This document shows positions 27,644 through 36,845 of a DNA stretch of 64,000 nt, piece by piece. The position numbers and the translations under genes were made by a program. Position 1 is the stretch's first letter. Each line of letters opens with the position of its first letter. Below the pieces are notes generated by a model. That model was not told the origin of the DNA. It saw nothing but the letters and a program-made list of their open reading frames with translations, and did no database searches. The DNA is from Verrucomicrobia bacterium S94. GTDB taxonomy: Bacteria; Verrucomicrobiota; Kiritimatiellia; Kiritimatiellales; Pontiellaceae. The stretch is taken from the NCBI GenBank assembly GCA_004299845.1, contig CP036201.1:2232001-2296000 (forward strand), given 5' to 3'.

Positions 27644-29014
27644 GGCCTCTTCAGCAAAATCTGTGGGTTGCTTCCGGCTCCGGGAGGTCGCCCATCGTGT
27701 GAAACAGGGCGATTTCAAGCACTTCGTAGCTTCGAAAGCCGTATGCTTTTCTCGTTACCAGATTTACTTTGCGGTTCAGGCCCTCGACGACGCCTGATGA
27801 ATAGGCCTTCTTGGCTTTGAACCAGTTCAGGATCAGCGGCTGATGCCGCCGGATCGTTCCGACAAATTTTTTCATAGGATCGAGTCGCGAGCGCATGGCT
27901 CGGGTGCTCCATTTCTTGAGATACCATTCTGCCCAGTATGGGCTCGTGTAGTTCCAGAAGAGCTGGAAGCTTTCCTTGAGCAGATAGGCCCGGACGCTCT
28001 TCAGGTCGTAGGTGAGCACATCATTGAGTTTGAGTGCCTGTTTCTCGGTGAGGTTTTCCGGGTTTTTGAGCAGGCAGTATTTCGTATGTTTAAGCACCTC
28101 GTCATCGCAGCCCTCCTGCCGTAAGCGTTTGACCTCGTCGATACGAACCTGGTTCACGGCTTTGTTCAGATGCTGAATGATGTGGAAGCGGTCGAGCACA
28201 TGCAATGCCTGCGGGGCCTTTTTAGCGATGACCTTGAGGTAGGCCCTCCACATGTCGGAGCAGACGAACTCCAGCCGGGCGCAGCGATCCCGGCCGAAGG
28301 CCCGGAAGATCCGCAGCAGGGTTTTGGCCGTACGGTCTTTACCGACGAACAGCAGGCGGCGCATCCCCGCATCGATCCGGTAGACCACGGTAAGGTATTG
28401 GTGTCCCTTGCCGTATTGGATTTCGTCCACGCCGATGGCCATCACGCCGTCAAGGTTGCGGTGCGCCAGCCCATAGTTGACAATGGCTTTGACCGAGCGG
28501 TAGACCGTGTCCCAGCTTGTGTGGAACGATTCGGCGGTTTCCTTCCACGAGAGTCTGCGTGCCCAGCGGGCAAGAAACAGCTGAAACGCTTTGGTTGTAT
28601 GCGACTTTCCATCCGCCCACGGAACCTTTTCGACCTTCACACCGCATTCGGGGCAGTTGACTCGGCGCATTCGGTATTCAAGTTGGACGGGAATATTCCA
28701 AAGCGGAACGAATTCGAATTGCCGCACCGATTGGCGGTCGTAGCATTTCCTTGGCTTGCCGCACCCCGAGCAAAGCACCTTGCCGTTGAGTCGGGGCCTG
28801 ATTTCCGCCACCAACGCCGGACCGGCATTACGCAGTTCCAGACGGCAGGCGGAGTAAACAAATGATTTGAGCGGATGAACTCTGTTGAGTAGGGTCTGGA
28901 TTCGCACCGGGCATACCTCTTCTGTGTTGTGCAGTTCTGGTAGACCACACATTACAGATAAGTTGCCCGGTGCGTTAATCATTATTTTTTACCCACAGAT
29001 TCAGCAGAAGACCC
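27644..29014 (-). mobile_element. ISL3-family insertion sequence, complete
   Basis: The ends are GGCCTCTTCAGC on the left and, read inward, GGGTCTTCTGC on the right; both continue to AATCTGTGGGT, giving imperfect inverted repeats of about 24 bases. The flanks carry the direct repeat ACAAAAC (27637-27643 and 29015-29021), close to the 8-bp target duplication usual for ISL3. One intact transposase fills the element, which suggests recent arrival. Confidence 0.8.
27651..28982 (-). CDS. ISL3-family transposase (DDE)
   Basis: 443 residues. The N-terminal zinc-finger region has CSGCGKPRKC and CPECGVKVEKVPW, followed by a helix-turn-helix. The DDE domain shows IGVDEIQYGKGHQYLTV (first Asp), VCSDMWRAYL (second Asp) and SSGVVEGLNRKVNLV (Glu). 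Length and motif order are those of IS204/IS1001/IS1096/IS1165 transposases. The frame is intact, so the element could still move. Confidence 0.93.
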   Translation of the reverse strand: MINAPGNLSVMCGLPELHNTEEVCPVRIQTLLNRVHPLKSFVYSACRLELRNAGPALVAEIRPRLNGKVLCSGCGKPRKCYDRQSVRQFEFVPLWNIPVQLEYRMRRVNCPECGVKVEKVPWADGKSHTTKAFQLFLARWARRLSWKETAESFHTSWDTVYRSVKAIVNYGLAHRNLDGVMAIGVDEIQYGKGHQYLTVVYRIDAGMRRLLFVGKDRTAKTLLRIFRAFGRDRCARLEFVCSDMWRAYLKVIAKKAPQALHVLDRFHIIQHLNKAVNQVRIDEVKRLRQEGCDDEVLKHTKYCLLKNPENLTEKQALKLNDVLTYDLKSVRAYLLKESFQLFWNYTSPYWAEWYLKKWSTRAMRSRLDPMKKFVGTIRRHQPLILNWFKAKKAYSSGVVEGLNRKVNLVTRKAYGFRSYEVLEIALFHTMGDLPEPEATHRFC

Positions 29015-29361
29015 ACAAAACGCAGATCTCCGGTCAGCACCGCCTTAAAACAAATGACACACAACCGGAAAAAACCTTCTGCCCCCAACGTTTCCCTTCC
29101 GGGTAAACGTTCTCTACACCCCGAAGAACGGACTCTCACGGCACTGCAACCCCTCTGCCTGAAAAGAAGAGCAATAAAAGTCCATTGCAGTACCGAGCCT
29201 ACTAAACGGAAAACGTCGGCGACCCACCTTTCGCTCAACAACTCCGGCTGAAGCTCAGGACCACCCGCAAACCCGGCCGCGTTGACCTGAAACGAACTCC
29301 AGGCAATCACGGACACGACGGCCGCAATCCCAGTGCCTATCCCGATGTAGATATACAAAAA
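29015..29361. other. Gap between ISL3 element and PEP-CTERM terminator; no supported gene
   Basis: A minus-strand frame here would start at a TTG inside the terminator at 29362-29388 and run into the IS end. Its second half is low-quality, arginine- and cysteine-rich sequence. I do not accept it as a gene. The stretch may be a remnant of a gene cut by the IS. Confidence 0.5.
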
Positions 29362-29388
29362 AAAAGAGCCCGCATAAGCGGACTCTTT
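29362..29388 (-). terminator. Intrinsic terminator of the PEP-CTERM gene
   Basis: On the minus strand AAAGAGTCCGC pairs with GCGGGCTCTTT around a short loop and is followed by a run of T. It begins about 25 bases after the PEP-CTERM stop codon. Confidence 0.85.
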
Positions 29389-29412
29389 TTCAAACCTCTG
29401 TTAATCGATAGA

Positions 29413-29970
29413 TTAACGACGTACTTTGCGGCGGGCCAGGAACATACCCAGACCCGCAATACCCATCAGACCGATTGTAGCCGGTTCCGGAACAACATAG
29501 GTACCGTTCTGATTAATGTTCAACACACCAGTGAAAGTATTATCAGAGAATGTTGTATTCAAGACCGATGGATCATAAACGAAATCATCTCCGTCACCCA
29601 TAGGGATATCAAGGAAAAACTCTCCATCAGCACCATCACTCTCGAAAATACGGGTGAAAAATTCTCCGCCGGTATAATCACCAACGTAAATCCCACCTAA
29701 ACCTGTCCAGGAACTGTTTTCCCCAGTGATTCCAGAATCGAGAAGCACTTCTCCAGGAAGAAGCGCTCCTCCAATCACTTCATAGCCACCGCTGATCGTT
29801 TGAGCCCCATCAGGACTCCAAATCAACTGAATTGTAGAACCTACCAGATAATTAGGCGCACCTTCAGGTGCGGTCACTCCACCAGCCAGACTCCTCCAAT
29901 CAATGGAAAGATCCGCAGTTGCCACACCAACTGCCAGTGCCGCAACCGCAATCGTCACAACTTTTTTCAT
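29413..29970 (-). CDS. PEP-CTERM exported protein
   Basis: 185 residues from the ATG at 29970, which follows an AAAGGAG site; a longer frame upstream has no ribosome site. A signal peptide (KKVVTIAVAALAVGVATA) comes first, the middle is unrecognised beta-rich sequence, and the end is the sorting signal VPEPATIGLMGIAGLGMF then RRKVRR. Such proteins are processed by an exosortase and linked to the outer surface or extracellular matrix. No exosortase gene is in the window. The gene follows the NIVGY-type gene by 56 bases. Confidence 0.85.
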   Translation of the reverse strand: MKKVVTIAVAALAVGVATADLSIDWRSLAGGVTAPEGAPNYLVGSTIQLIWSPDGAQTISGGYEVIGGALLPGEVLLDSGITGENSSWTGLGGIYVGDYTGGEFFTRIFESDGADGEFFLDIPMGDGDDFVYDPSVLNTTFSDNTFTGVLNINQNGTYVVPEPATIGLMGIAGLGMFLARRKVRR

Positions 29971-30026
29971 GTTATTTCTCCTTTGTTTATATACCGCTCT
30001 CAAGCCGAGAACGGTAGAGCAATTAA

Positions 30027-30677
30027 TCAAAAAGGTTTAGCCTCAACCCAAACATTCGTCGTACCAGCATTATTTTCATACCAGAAACCTTCACCAACTG
30101 CAAAGACAAGGTCGGCACTCCAAGCATCTCCAGAAAGAAAAATGGTTTGATATTCAGCAATATTCCCAATATAACCGGTTTCCGGATCATATTTGTATAT
30201 TTTATCACCCAAAGCCGGAGTCAAATCCAAATCATTGATCGAAACCTCCACGGGCCAGGGATAGCGTTGCAGACTCAACCCTGGAGGAAGCGAATTTGTT
30301 ATGGAATCAGCCGAAGGTACTTCGCCAGAAAAGATATTGGTGGAAGCAACCGTTGTCTCAACCCAGAAGGAACCTTCGGACAGGTCGAGCTCAGCACTCC
30401 ACGCATCCCCGGACAAAAATATGGTCTGGTATTCAGCAATATTTCCAATATACCCACTCACCGGGTCATATTTGTAAATTTTAGAACCCAGGGGCAAAGA
30501 ATCTCCAAAGAGTCCCGTCGGCGTAGCATCCGATCCTTCAAACTGCTGGGAAGCAATGACCAGACCCGGTACAGTTTCTACTTTAGTATACCCCACAATA
30601 TTAGCACTGGTGACGGTCTGCGCAGTAACCACTGCTGCACAGGCTGCCATTGCGGCTGTTGCAATAATTTTTTTCAT
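30027..30677 (-). CDS. Secreted NIVGY-type protein with internal duplication
   Basis: 216 residues. A signal peptide ending near residue 19 is followed by TSANIVGYTKVE, an opening seen in many exported PVC-group proteins. Two copies of a unit of roughly 45 residues, each containing KIYKYDP then GYIGNIAEYQTIFLSGDAWS, lie at about 65-110 and 155-200; the central 20 residues are identical. Function is unknown. The duplication and export suggest a surface or matrix protein. It is probably cotranscribed with the PEP-CTERM gene. Confidence 0.75.
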   Translation of the reverse strand: MKKIIATAAMAACAAVVTAQTVTSANIVGYTKVETVPGLVIASQQFEGSDATPTGLFGDSLPLGSKIYKYDPVSGYIGNIAEYQTIFLSGDAWSAELDLSEGSFWVETTVASTNIFSGEVPSADSITNSLPPGLSLQRYPWPVEVSINDLDLTPALGDKIYKYDPETGYIGNIAEYQTIFLSGDAWSADLVFAVGEGFWYENNAGTTNVWVEAKPF

Positions 30678-31011
30678 TTTATTACTCCTTCATTTTAAGT
30701 GAACCCATTCCACTTATGTTTAAACTTTTTACCGCAGGTCCCGGGAAGCGGCAATAGATTTTTCGGGTTATTTGTCCAACATCCACAGATTGCACGGATT
30801 TACTGGATTTTATTCCCTTCAACGGTCAAACCTCCAACGGCTGATTCCGTTTCCTGAAGTATGCAACGGGGAACCGCCCGCCGCAACCGGCGTGTATAAC
30901 GTCATAAAAACAGCATTTTTTCAAGTTTGGATTTGGTTAAGTCCAGTGATAAACCGCGAACAGCTATAAACCCATGCGCCCGCCTTCGTGTATTTGGTGC
31001 ACTGCCCCTAA
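30678..31011. other. Non-coding stretch with a degenerate dispersed repeat
   Basis: No gene is supported. The segment at 30971-31000 (CCATGCGCCCGCCTTCGTGT and following TATTTGGT) resembles 31401-31428 (CCATACGCCCTTTTGTGTAT and following TTCGTTG), so it is probably one of a family of degenerate intergenic repeats. Confidence 0.4.
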
Positions 31012-31144
31012 TACCAAACGTTAAAACTACCCGGTATAAATTTGATCTCTCGCAGAGTACGCAGAGTAATTCAGTCATAAATGGCTCTGCGTCGCTGCGC
31101 GGAATAACGCTATCGTTAAGATCGGAATGTTTTAGTAAATGGTA
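31012..31144 (-). mobile_element. MITE copy B, 133 bp
   Basis: Same orientation as copy A: begins TACCAAACGTTAAAAC and ends in TGGTA. It is flanked by TAA on both sides (31009-31011, 31145-31147). It is the shortest of the five copies, lacking part of the centre. Confidence 0.85.
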
Positions 31145-31214
31145 TAAGAGCATTTCCTTACACTCATTTAGCCCCGATAATTCGTCTCCTTTTCAGATTC
31201 CGATTGCGGGGCGC

Positions 31215-31310
31215 GCCCGGTCAGGGACCGGGCCTACAGATCCGGCAGTTCCCTGCAGGCCGGGTGCCCCACCCGGCGCATACCGCACGGTGCCCGGTCA
31301 GAGACCGGGC
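31215..31310. repeat. Cluster of GC-rich palindromes (REP-like)
   Basis: GCCCGGTCAGGGACCGGGC at 31215-31233 and GCCCGGTCAGAGACCGGGC at 31292-31310 differ by one base and are both followed by CTACA. Between them lies another inverted repeat, GCCGGGTG/CACCCGGC-like (about 31259-31277). Such units resemble REP sequences; they code for nothing. Confidence 0.6.
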
Positions 31311-31561
31311 CTACACCTTATTCAAAATAAATTCTGCTGAGCCACCTTCACTCCGTAAGATTCGCCCAACCGAGACCGCCATAGATCCCACGAAAAAATC
31401 CCATACGCCCTTTTGTGTATTTCGTTGTTTCAGGCCTTTCGGAAATCGATCCCGCACCCCGCGTCGCCACCCCCTGCACGGAATCACCGGACCTGTAATC
31501 TTGATTTCAGCCCAGCATTCCCTTATTAACGCGGTGACATAATATCCCGAAAGGTAAACTC

Positions 31562-32455
31562 ATGAAAAACCCGTTGTTTTTTCTGACCGTACTGACAACT
31601 GCACTCTGTATCTCCGGCACAGCACAACCCGCTGTTACAAACTCCCCGACATCCATACAGGAAATGCTTATCAGCGGAACCCCTCAATATAAAATGCATT
31701 TTCTGGCTATGATCTCTCAAGGTAAAGTCAAAGTTAATGAGAGCTATATTCCCGGACTTGAAACCTGTGCAACACATCCATCAATCCCGCTCCGCAGCCT
31801 TTCAGCCAAACTCCTGGGCCAGTATTTTATCCGGGAAAAGGATGCGCCGAATGAAGAAGCTCTGGCCATTCTACTGAAACTCGCCCATGACCCGGAAGCA
31901 GACGTCCGTTTCAATGCAATCTTTTACGGCCTGACACAGGTGAAATACAAAACCCCGGAACTGGCCGAGCAGCTGATTGATATTGCGGCGAAAGAACGTA
32001 ATCCGGCCCTGCAGGACCGCATCATCGTCTCGCTGGCCAATTATCAGCCCCAGGTGGAGGAGATTCTGAATAAAAAGCTGAACGGTGAACATGCGATTGC
32101 CTATTATGAAATTTACGAGGATTTCACCGGCAAGGAACCGCCGCATGAGGAAAAATTTCTTAATATGCCCTCCTCGCGGCCGCGCCTGTTGGTAATCAAA
32201 GCGAACGAATCCAACCCGGAAGTTTCAAAACCGGCTCTGATCCAGTTGCTGAAACAGGGCGGCCTGAAAAATCCGACGGTTGAAACCTCAGGAACGGGCG
32301 AAAGCTATGTCCTGATGCTGACCACCTATATCACCCGTGACTATAAAAATGTCCGGGAGGTGCTGTCAGCAAATGATGATTTTTCGATCACTCAGGATCT
32401 CTGGCTGACTCCGGAACTGGAAATTCAGATTGAAGCCATGCGAAAAGCGCAGTAG
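31562..32455 (+). CDS. Secreted HEAT-repeat-like protein
   Basis: 297 residues with a signal peptide (FFLTVLTTALCISGTAQPA). Helical repeats follow, for example LRSLSAKLLGQYFI, LAILLKLAHDPEADVRFNAI and LAEQLIDIAAKERNPALQD, matching the HEAT/armadillo pattern with the typical D-x-x-VR. These are usually protein-binding scaffolds. The gene stands alone between repeat-rich gaps. No specific family recognised. Confidence 0.72.
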   Translation: MKNPLFFLTVLTTALCISGTAQPAVTNSPTSIQEMLISGTPQYKMHFLAMISQGKVKVNESYIPGLETCATHPSIPLRSLSAKLLGQYFIREKDAPNEEALAILLKLAHDPEADVRFNAIFYGLTQVKYKTPELAEQLIDIAAKERNPALQDRIIVSLANYQPQVEEILNKKLNGEHAIAYYEIYEDFTGKEPPHEEKFLNMPSSRPRLLVIKANESNPEVSKPALIQLLKQGGLKNPTVETSGTGESYVLMLTTYITRDYKNVREVLSANDDFSITQDLWLTPELEIQIEAMRKAQ

Positions 32456-32865
32456 GGCCCGCAAGGCACTCTGCGGTTAAAGCCCCGGATTTCGGAGGAG
32501 ATGCTAAACGCCGTTGTTTTTTTTGCGGCGGGCTTCATACGCGGAGATTTCTCAGAGCAAACTTTGTTTAATTGACCGCACAGCAGCTCCTCCGCCGGCA
32601 ATGCGTATCGCAGGCGGCCTGCCTGCCGGAACCCAAGCATGAATGCCAGGTGAACCTGGCGAAATGCATCAATGCTGAACAACGCCCGGTCTATTCATCG
32701 AATAACGGCCCATGAGTCAATACGCAGGCTCGATATCACTTAACCCAACTCAATTACACCCCGCAAATGCACCCCAGAGCGGCATTCATTGACGTCGATC
32801 TGCGGTTCCTTACGTATAGCCATTGATTTATATCCGCGGTTTTTCTTACATTCGTCGCCACACAC
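32456..32865. other. Non-coding gap with small palindromes
   Basis: No gene is convincing. Visible structure includes GCCAGG-TGAA-CCTGGC (32645-32660), GCAGGCGGCCTGC (about 32610-32622) and CCGCA...TGCGG just after the preceding stop (32459-32476). The minus-strand open frame here shows no family features. Confidence 0.4.
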
Positions 32866-33738
32866 ATGAACTATTACATCCATAACATTAATCCGATCGT
32901 GCTGGATCTGCCGGGAGAGCTGGCGGTGCGGTGGTACGGTATTTCGTATCTGCTGGGTTTCATTGCCTGCATACTGCTGCTGCGGCACTGGTCGAAACAG
33001 GGCGATTTTGAAGTTCCGGAAAAGGAGGTCAGCAATTTTGTGGTGCTGCTGGCCTTTTTCGGGGTGTTTATCGGCGGCCGCGTCGGCTATGTGCTGTTTT
33101 ATAATTTCAGGGAATTTCTGCAGCATCCGCTTTATCTCGTGCAGGTCTGGAAAGGCGGCATGGCAAGCCACGGCGGCTTCATCGGCGTCATTCTGTTTAT
33201 TTACTGGTACGCACGCAAAAACCGGCACTCCTTCTGGAACCTGACGGATAACATGGCGGTCACGACTTCGCTGGGCTTTGCCTTCGGCCGGCTCGCCAAC
33301 TTTATCAACGGGGAGCTGTGGGGCCGGATCACCGATGTAAAATGGGCGGTGATTTTCCCGCAGGAGCTCGGCCTGCAGTACGGACAGTATGATCTGCCCA
33401 TGATTTCCAGCCTGATGAACGCGGGCGAACTGCATCCGCGGCATCCATCGCAGCTCTATCAGGCCTTTGCAGAGGGATTTTTTGTTTTCGGCATCATGCT
33501 GCTGCTCCGCAAAACCCGCTGGGGGAAAAAGCCGGGGGCGCTGAGCGCCTCCTACCTTGTACTGTATGCCCTTGCGCGTATTGCCATGGAATTTTTCCGC
33601 GAACCGGACAACGGCGAATTCTTCATCGCCTGGATCACCAAAGGACAGTTTTACTCAGCGCTTATGCTCATCGGCGCAGCCGTCATTGCCGGAAAAATGG
33701 ATTTATTCTCGCGCAGAGACACTGTGAACACGAAGTAA
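32866..33738 (+). CDS. lgt: Prolipoprotein diacylglyceryl transferase
   Basis: Lgt moves a diacylglyceryl group from phosphatidylglycerol to the lipobox cysteine of prolipoproteins in the inner membrane. The 290-residue protein has several membrane spans, the HGGFIGV segment, the signature GRLANFINGELWGRITD (about 143-159) and the late HPSQLYQA. Length is normal. It can serve the lipoproteins of this window, such as the efflux channel and the one at 26684. A MITE lies 16 bases after the stop. Confidence 0.95.
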   Translation: MNYYIHNINPIVLDLPGELAVRWYGISYLLGFIACILLLRHWSKQGDFEVPEKEVSNFVVLLAFFGVFIGGRVGYVLFYNFREFLQHPLYLVQVWKGGMASHGGFIGVILFIYWYARKNRHSFWNLTDNMAVTTSLGFAFGRLANFINGELWGRITDVKWAVIFPQELGLQYGQYDLPMISSLMNAGELHPRHPSQLYQAFAEGFFVFGIMLLLRKTRWGKKPGALSASYLVLYALARIAMEFFREPDNGEFFIAWITKGQFYSALMLIGAAVIAGKMDLFSRRDTVNTK

Positions 33739-33754
33739 CCGTCCAACCGCTTTA

Positions 33755-33897
33755 TACCATCTTACTAAAACATTCCGGGCTTAACGACAGCGTTATTCCG
33801 TGCAGAGAGCGCGGAGCCGTTTATGACTGAATTTCTCTGCGTCCTCGGTGCCTCTGCGCGGGATCAAATTTATACCGGATCGTTTTAACGTTTGGTA
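33755..33897 (+). mobile_element. MITE copy C, 143 bp, downstream of lgt
   Basis: Opposite orientation to A and B: begins TACCATCTTACTAAAAC and ends TTTTAACGTTTGGTA. TTA flanks it on both sides (33752-33754, 33898-33900). Confidence 0.85.
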
Positions 33898-34180
33898 TTA
33901 TAAGTAGATTTTTAGCATTTTTTCTGCGCTCCCTGCGCCTCCGCGCGCGACTGAGCAGCTCACAGCTAAATAGATCATCATCCCCAGCGGGAGGATCAGA
34001 CCGAGGTTGGCGATATTGGAGACGACGAGCGCATCGAGGACTTCCTGCGCGAAGCATTGCCCGCATGGACTACGCCGCCGCTGAAATACAGCAATACGGC
34101 TCAAAACCGGCCAAACACGACTATTTCCATTTTGAGTCGGAACCGACCAGCTCGTATTAGCAACCGCTGAAGGACAACAC
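33898..34180. other. Decayed coding region
   Basis: Short gene-like stretches occur on both strands, for example a minus-strand helix VVSNIANLGLILPLGMMIYL and a plus-strand end HDYFHFESEPTSSY before a stop, but no complete frame. This is best read as remnants of one or more lost genes. Confidence 0.35.
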
Positions 34181-35286
34181 TTATGACCGGTGCGCCGTTG
34201 CCCGGCGATACATAAACACCAGACCGGCGGAAAGGCCCATCAAGGTAATCGTTGCCGGTTCCGGAATCACGTGCAGTTTTCCGGTGGTATAGAGCTCCGA
34301 CATATCCCACTCCAGTCCGGCGGCAGCAATGGGCGTAACAGAGTTGAATGCCCCGGAAACACTGCCCTGAATTTCGAAAATCTGTACAAAATCGCCGTAT
34401 TCCGGAACCTCAAATTCGTCAAACAGAACATTCAGCTCCCCATCGAATACCACGTCTCCGGTAATCGTCAACGTGTTCGTGGCACAGATATCAAGTGTTC
34501 CCTGATCGGTAAGCTGCAGATCACCCTCTATGACCCCGTCGGCCGATCCGGTCGAAAAACAACCGTTGACCAGCAGGTTTCCGATAACATGGCCCGCCTC
34601 AACCGCACACCCGGCATCCACCACATCAAGTCCGCGCAGGGTCCCTCCCACCGAAACCGTACTGCCGGAATGCAGAACGAGATTATCGTCAGCAGCATTG
34701 AGGTCGGATTCAACCGTCAACGTTCCGCCCGATTCAACAGACACCCAGCTGCCGTTGGTTACCGAAAGAGATCCGGCACGGACTTCGCCGCCGGACGAAA
34801 CCTGCAGATAGGCCGGAATTTCCCGGGGTTCTTCAAACTGCCCCGGTCCCCCGGAGCATCCGGCGACCAGATGGTGAGCCGGCCTGCAATATCCAGCAGC
34901 GAACCGGCTCCTGTAACCGTTACCAAATTGAGCAGTGAAGAATAAACAATGCCCTCCGTTACATCGCCGTACAGATTAAAATCCGTCGCAGTAAGAACAC
35001 CGCCGTTATTCAGGACCAGCCCGCAGCCTCGTGATGAACTGCCGACATACACCCTATTCACAGCAACTGCCCCGCCGTCGACCACCGCAACCGAATCATA
35101 GCAGTTATCCCCAACAATCAGCCCGCCGGCCTCCAAAGTACCCTGAACCAGCAACTGATTGTTGTTGGAATACGGCGAAATGACCACATTGCCCTCAGAA
35201 TGGCTGATGGTACCAACCGGAACTTCCAGAGCCTGGACTGCACAGGCGGCGAAAACCGCCGACCCAATAAGTAAAGAACTACGCAC
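34181..35286 (-). pseudogene. PEP-CTERM beta-rich surface protein, single-base frameshift
   Basis: The first frame (from 35286) has a signal peptide (SLLIGSAVFAACAVQA) and beta-helix-like repeats (VVDGGAVAVNRVYVGS, LVLNNGGVLTATDFNLYG) up to DIAGRLTIWSPDAPG. The second frame carries on (EIPAYLQVSSGGEVRAGS, SVESGGTLTVES) to the sorting signal HVIPEPATITLMGLSAGLVF then YRRATA. One extra base in the five-C run at 34848-34852 (plus strand) would join them into 368 residues. Repeats are of the autotransporter-associated type. It is either disrupted, phase-variable or a sequencing error, as with the dehalogenase at 17763-18577. Confidence 0.8.
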
Positions 35287-35369
35287 CCTCTTCCTCCAAT
35301 CCAGACAACATTAACACCATTTACGGATTTTACCGCAACAATTCTTAACCGGATTCTTCAAGTCATAAA

Positions 35370-36107
35370 TCAATAGCCAAGCAGCTTACGAAAATGATTC
35401 ATTCCTTCAAGATCGTGCGCATCCAGCTTGTGATGCACGGAATTATCAAGATAATCGAGCCAGAATGCATGCGAACCGCCCAACTGATCGGCATAGCGCT
35501 CGGCGATCGCTTCCATATCCAGAAAACCGGCGGCATATGATTTATGGGCAATTTCCGAAACCGCCTCATAATGCTCAAAATCCTTACGCACCGCCCAGAC
35601 CGCAAAAACAAAAGGCAGTCCGGTCCATTTCATCCAGGCTTCGGCCAGATCAATATCCCCCGCCGGGGCCGGCTCTGCACAGAGGGCGCGATCGCCGATG
35701 ACCACCGCGGCATCCGGCTTTTCCAGATCCTGTAAATCATACATCTCGATCTTCTGTTTGAAGTAACGGGTCATCAGCAGCTCGGCCAAAGCGTTCGACG
35801 TTGCTGAAGCCGGGTCTTTCACAATGGTTTTAATCCGGCCCATCTTCTTATTGCACTTCAGCAGCACACTCTGCACCGGACCATCCGCCGCAACGCCCAG
35901 CCCTTCAATCATCTTCAGCTCGGGATGCGCAAAAAAATGGGCCACCGGAATCAGGGCCACATCACATTTTCCGTCTTTCAAATCACGGACCAGACACGCC
36001 GGATGATCATTAATCACCGTCACCCGCGAATCCACTTCTGTCAGTTTATCCACCAACGGCGCGGAATTACTGTACGGCGCACCTGCAAAAACAAACGAAT
36101 CTTTCAT
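35370..36107 (-). CDS. mqnA: Chorismate dehydratase, futalosine pathway
   Basis: MqnA removes water from chorismate to give 3-enolpyruvylbenzoate, the entry to futalosine-type menaquinone synthesis. The 245-residue protein has the substrate-binding-protein fold with APYSNSAPL near the N-terminus, CDVALIPVAHFF (about 54-65), then VKDPASATSNALAELLM and AVVIGDRALC and GLPFVFAVWA, all typical of MqnA. It begins 2 bases after the menG stop, so they share a transcript. Confidence 0.9.
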   Translation of the reverse strand: MKDSFVFAGAPYSNSAPLVDKLTEVDSRVTVINDHPACLVRDLKDGKCDVALIPVAHFFAHPELKMIEGLGVAADGPVQSVLLKCNKKMGRIKTIVKDPASATSNALAELLMTRYFKQKIEMYDLQDLEKPDAAVVIGDRALCAEPAPAGDIDLAEAWMKWTGLPFVFAVWAVRKDFEHYEAVSEIAHKSYAAGFLDMEAIAERYADQLGGSHAFWLDYLDNSVHHKLDAHDLEGMNHFRKLLGY

Positions 36108-36109
36108 CT

Positions 36110-36829
36110 CTACTTCTTACCTGAAAATATACAAACCGTTCCCATCGTCAGGGCTTTATACTGCACATTCGAAAACTCCGCAGCACTGAACATGTCGGTC
36201 ACGGTATCGGGGCGCGGAAAATCTTCAATCGAATCCATCAGATATTTATACGCCGAACCGCCGCCAAGGATTTTACCGATCATGGGAACCAGCGGCGTAT
36301 ACAGTTTATAACCCGCCCGTACCCAGGCCTTATCCGGATAGGTCGCCTCCAGGACCACCAGCATACCGCCGGGCTTCAGTACACGCCGCATTTCCTCCAG
36401 CGCTTTCTGCCGGCGCTCGATATTGCGGAAACAGAAACCCGACACAATCCCGTCATACGTATCATTTTCCATCGGGAGATCCAGCGCATCGGCTGTAAAA
36501 AAAGAGACCGAATCTCCGACCTTCCTTTTTTCCGCTTTATCCTTGGCAATGGCCAGCATCTGCTCCGACGGATCAATCCCGTCAACCCGCACCCCGGCCG
36601 ACTGATCGATAATTTCAAAAACCAGATCGCCTGTGCCGGTACCGATGTCCAGATAACGCCCGCTGCGGAAAGGTTTCAGCAACTGAACCGTTTTTTTCCG
36701 CCAGCCCTTATCCATGCCCATGGAAATCGCCCGGTTCGCCACATCATAATTTTTTGCGATGCGGTCAAACATGGCACGGTTTTCCTCCGCAGAAATCAGG
36801 GTATCTCGATCTGTAGAATGCCTAGTCAT
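36110..36829 (-). CDS. menG: Demethylmenaquinone methyltransferase
   Basis: Final C-methylation of menaquinone by the UbiE/MenG family, using S-adenosylmethionine. 239 residues with MFDRIAKNYDVANRAISMGMD, the cofactor motif YLDIGTGTGDLVFEI (about 59-73), DALDLPMENDTYDGIVSGFCFRN, and LKPGGMLVVLE. All UbiE signature regions are present. It lies between ubiX and mqnA within the menaquinone gene group. Confidence 0.92.
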   Translation of the reverse strand: MTRHSTDRDTLISAEENRAMFDRIAKNYDVANRAISMGMDKGWRKKTVQLLKPFRSGRYLDIGTGTGDLVFEIIDQSAGVRVDGIDPSEQMLAIAKDKAEKRKVGDSVSFFTADALDLPMENDTYDGIVSGFCFRNIERRQKALEEMRRVLKPGGMLVVLEATYPDKAWVRAGYKLYTPLVPMIGKILGGGSAYKYLMDSIEDFPRPDTVTDMFSAAEFSNVQYKALTMGTVCIFSGKK

Positions 36830-36845
36830 TTAAAAATGTTAACAA

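Noticed and set aside
28975-29358. Membrane-protein-like frame beside the ISL3 element
   Set aside because: It would start at TTG inside a terminator hairpin and end within the IS; the second half looks non-coding.
35392-35410. A TetR-like half site within mqnA
   Set aside because: It is only partly symmetric, lies inside coding sequence near the stop codon and has no linked promoter.
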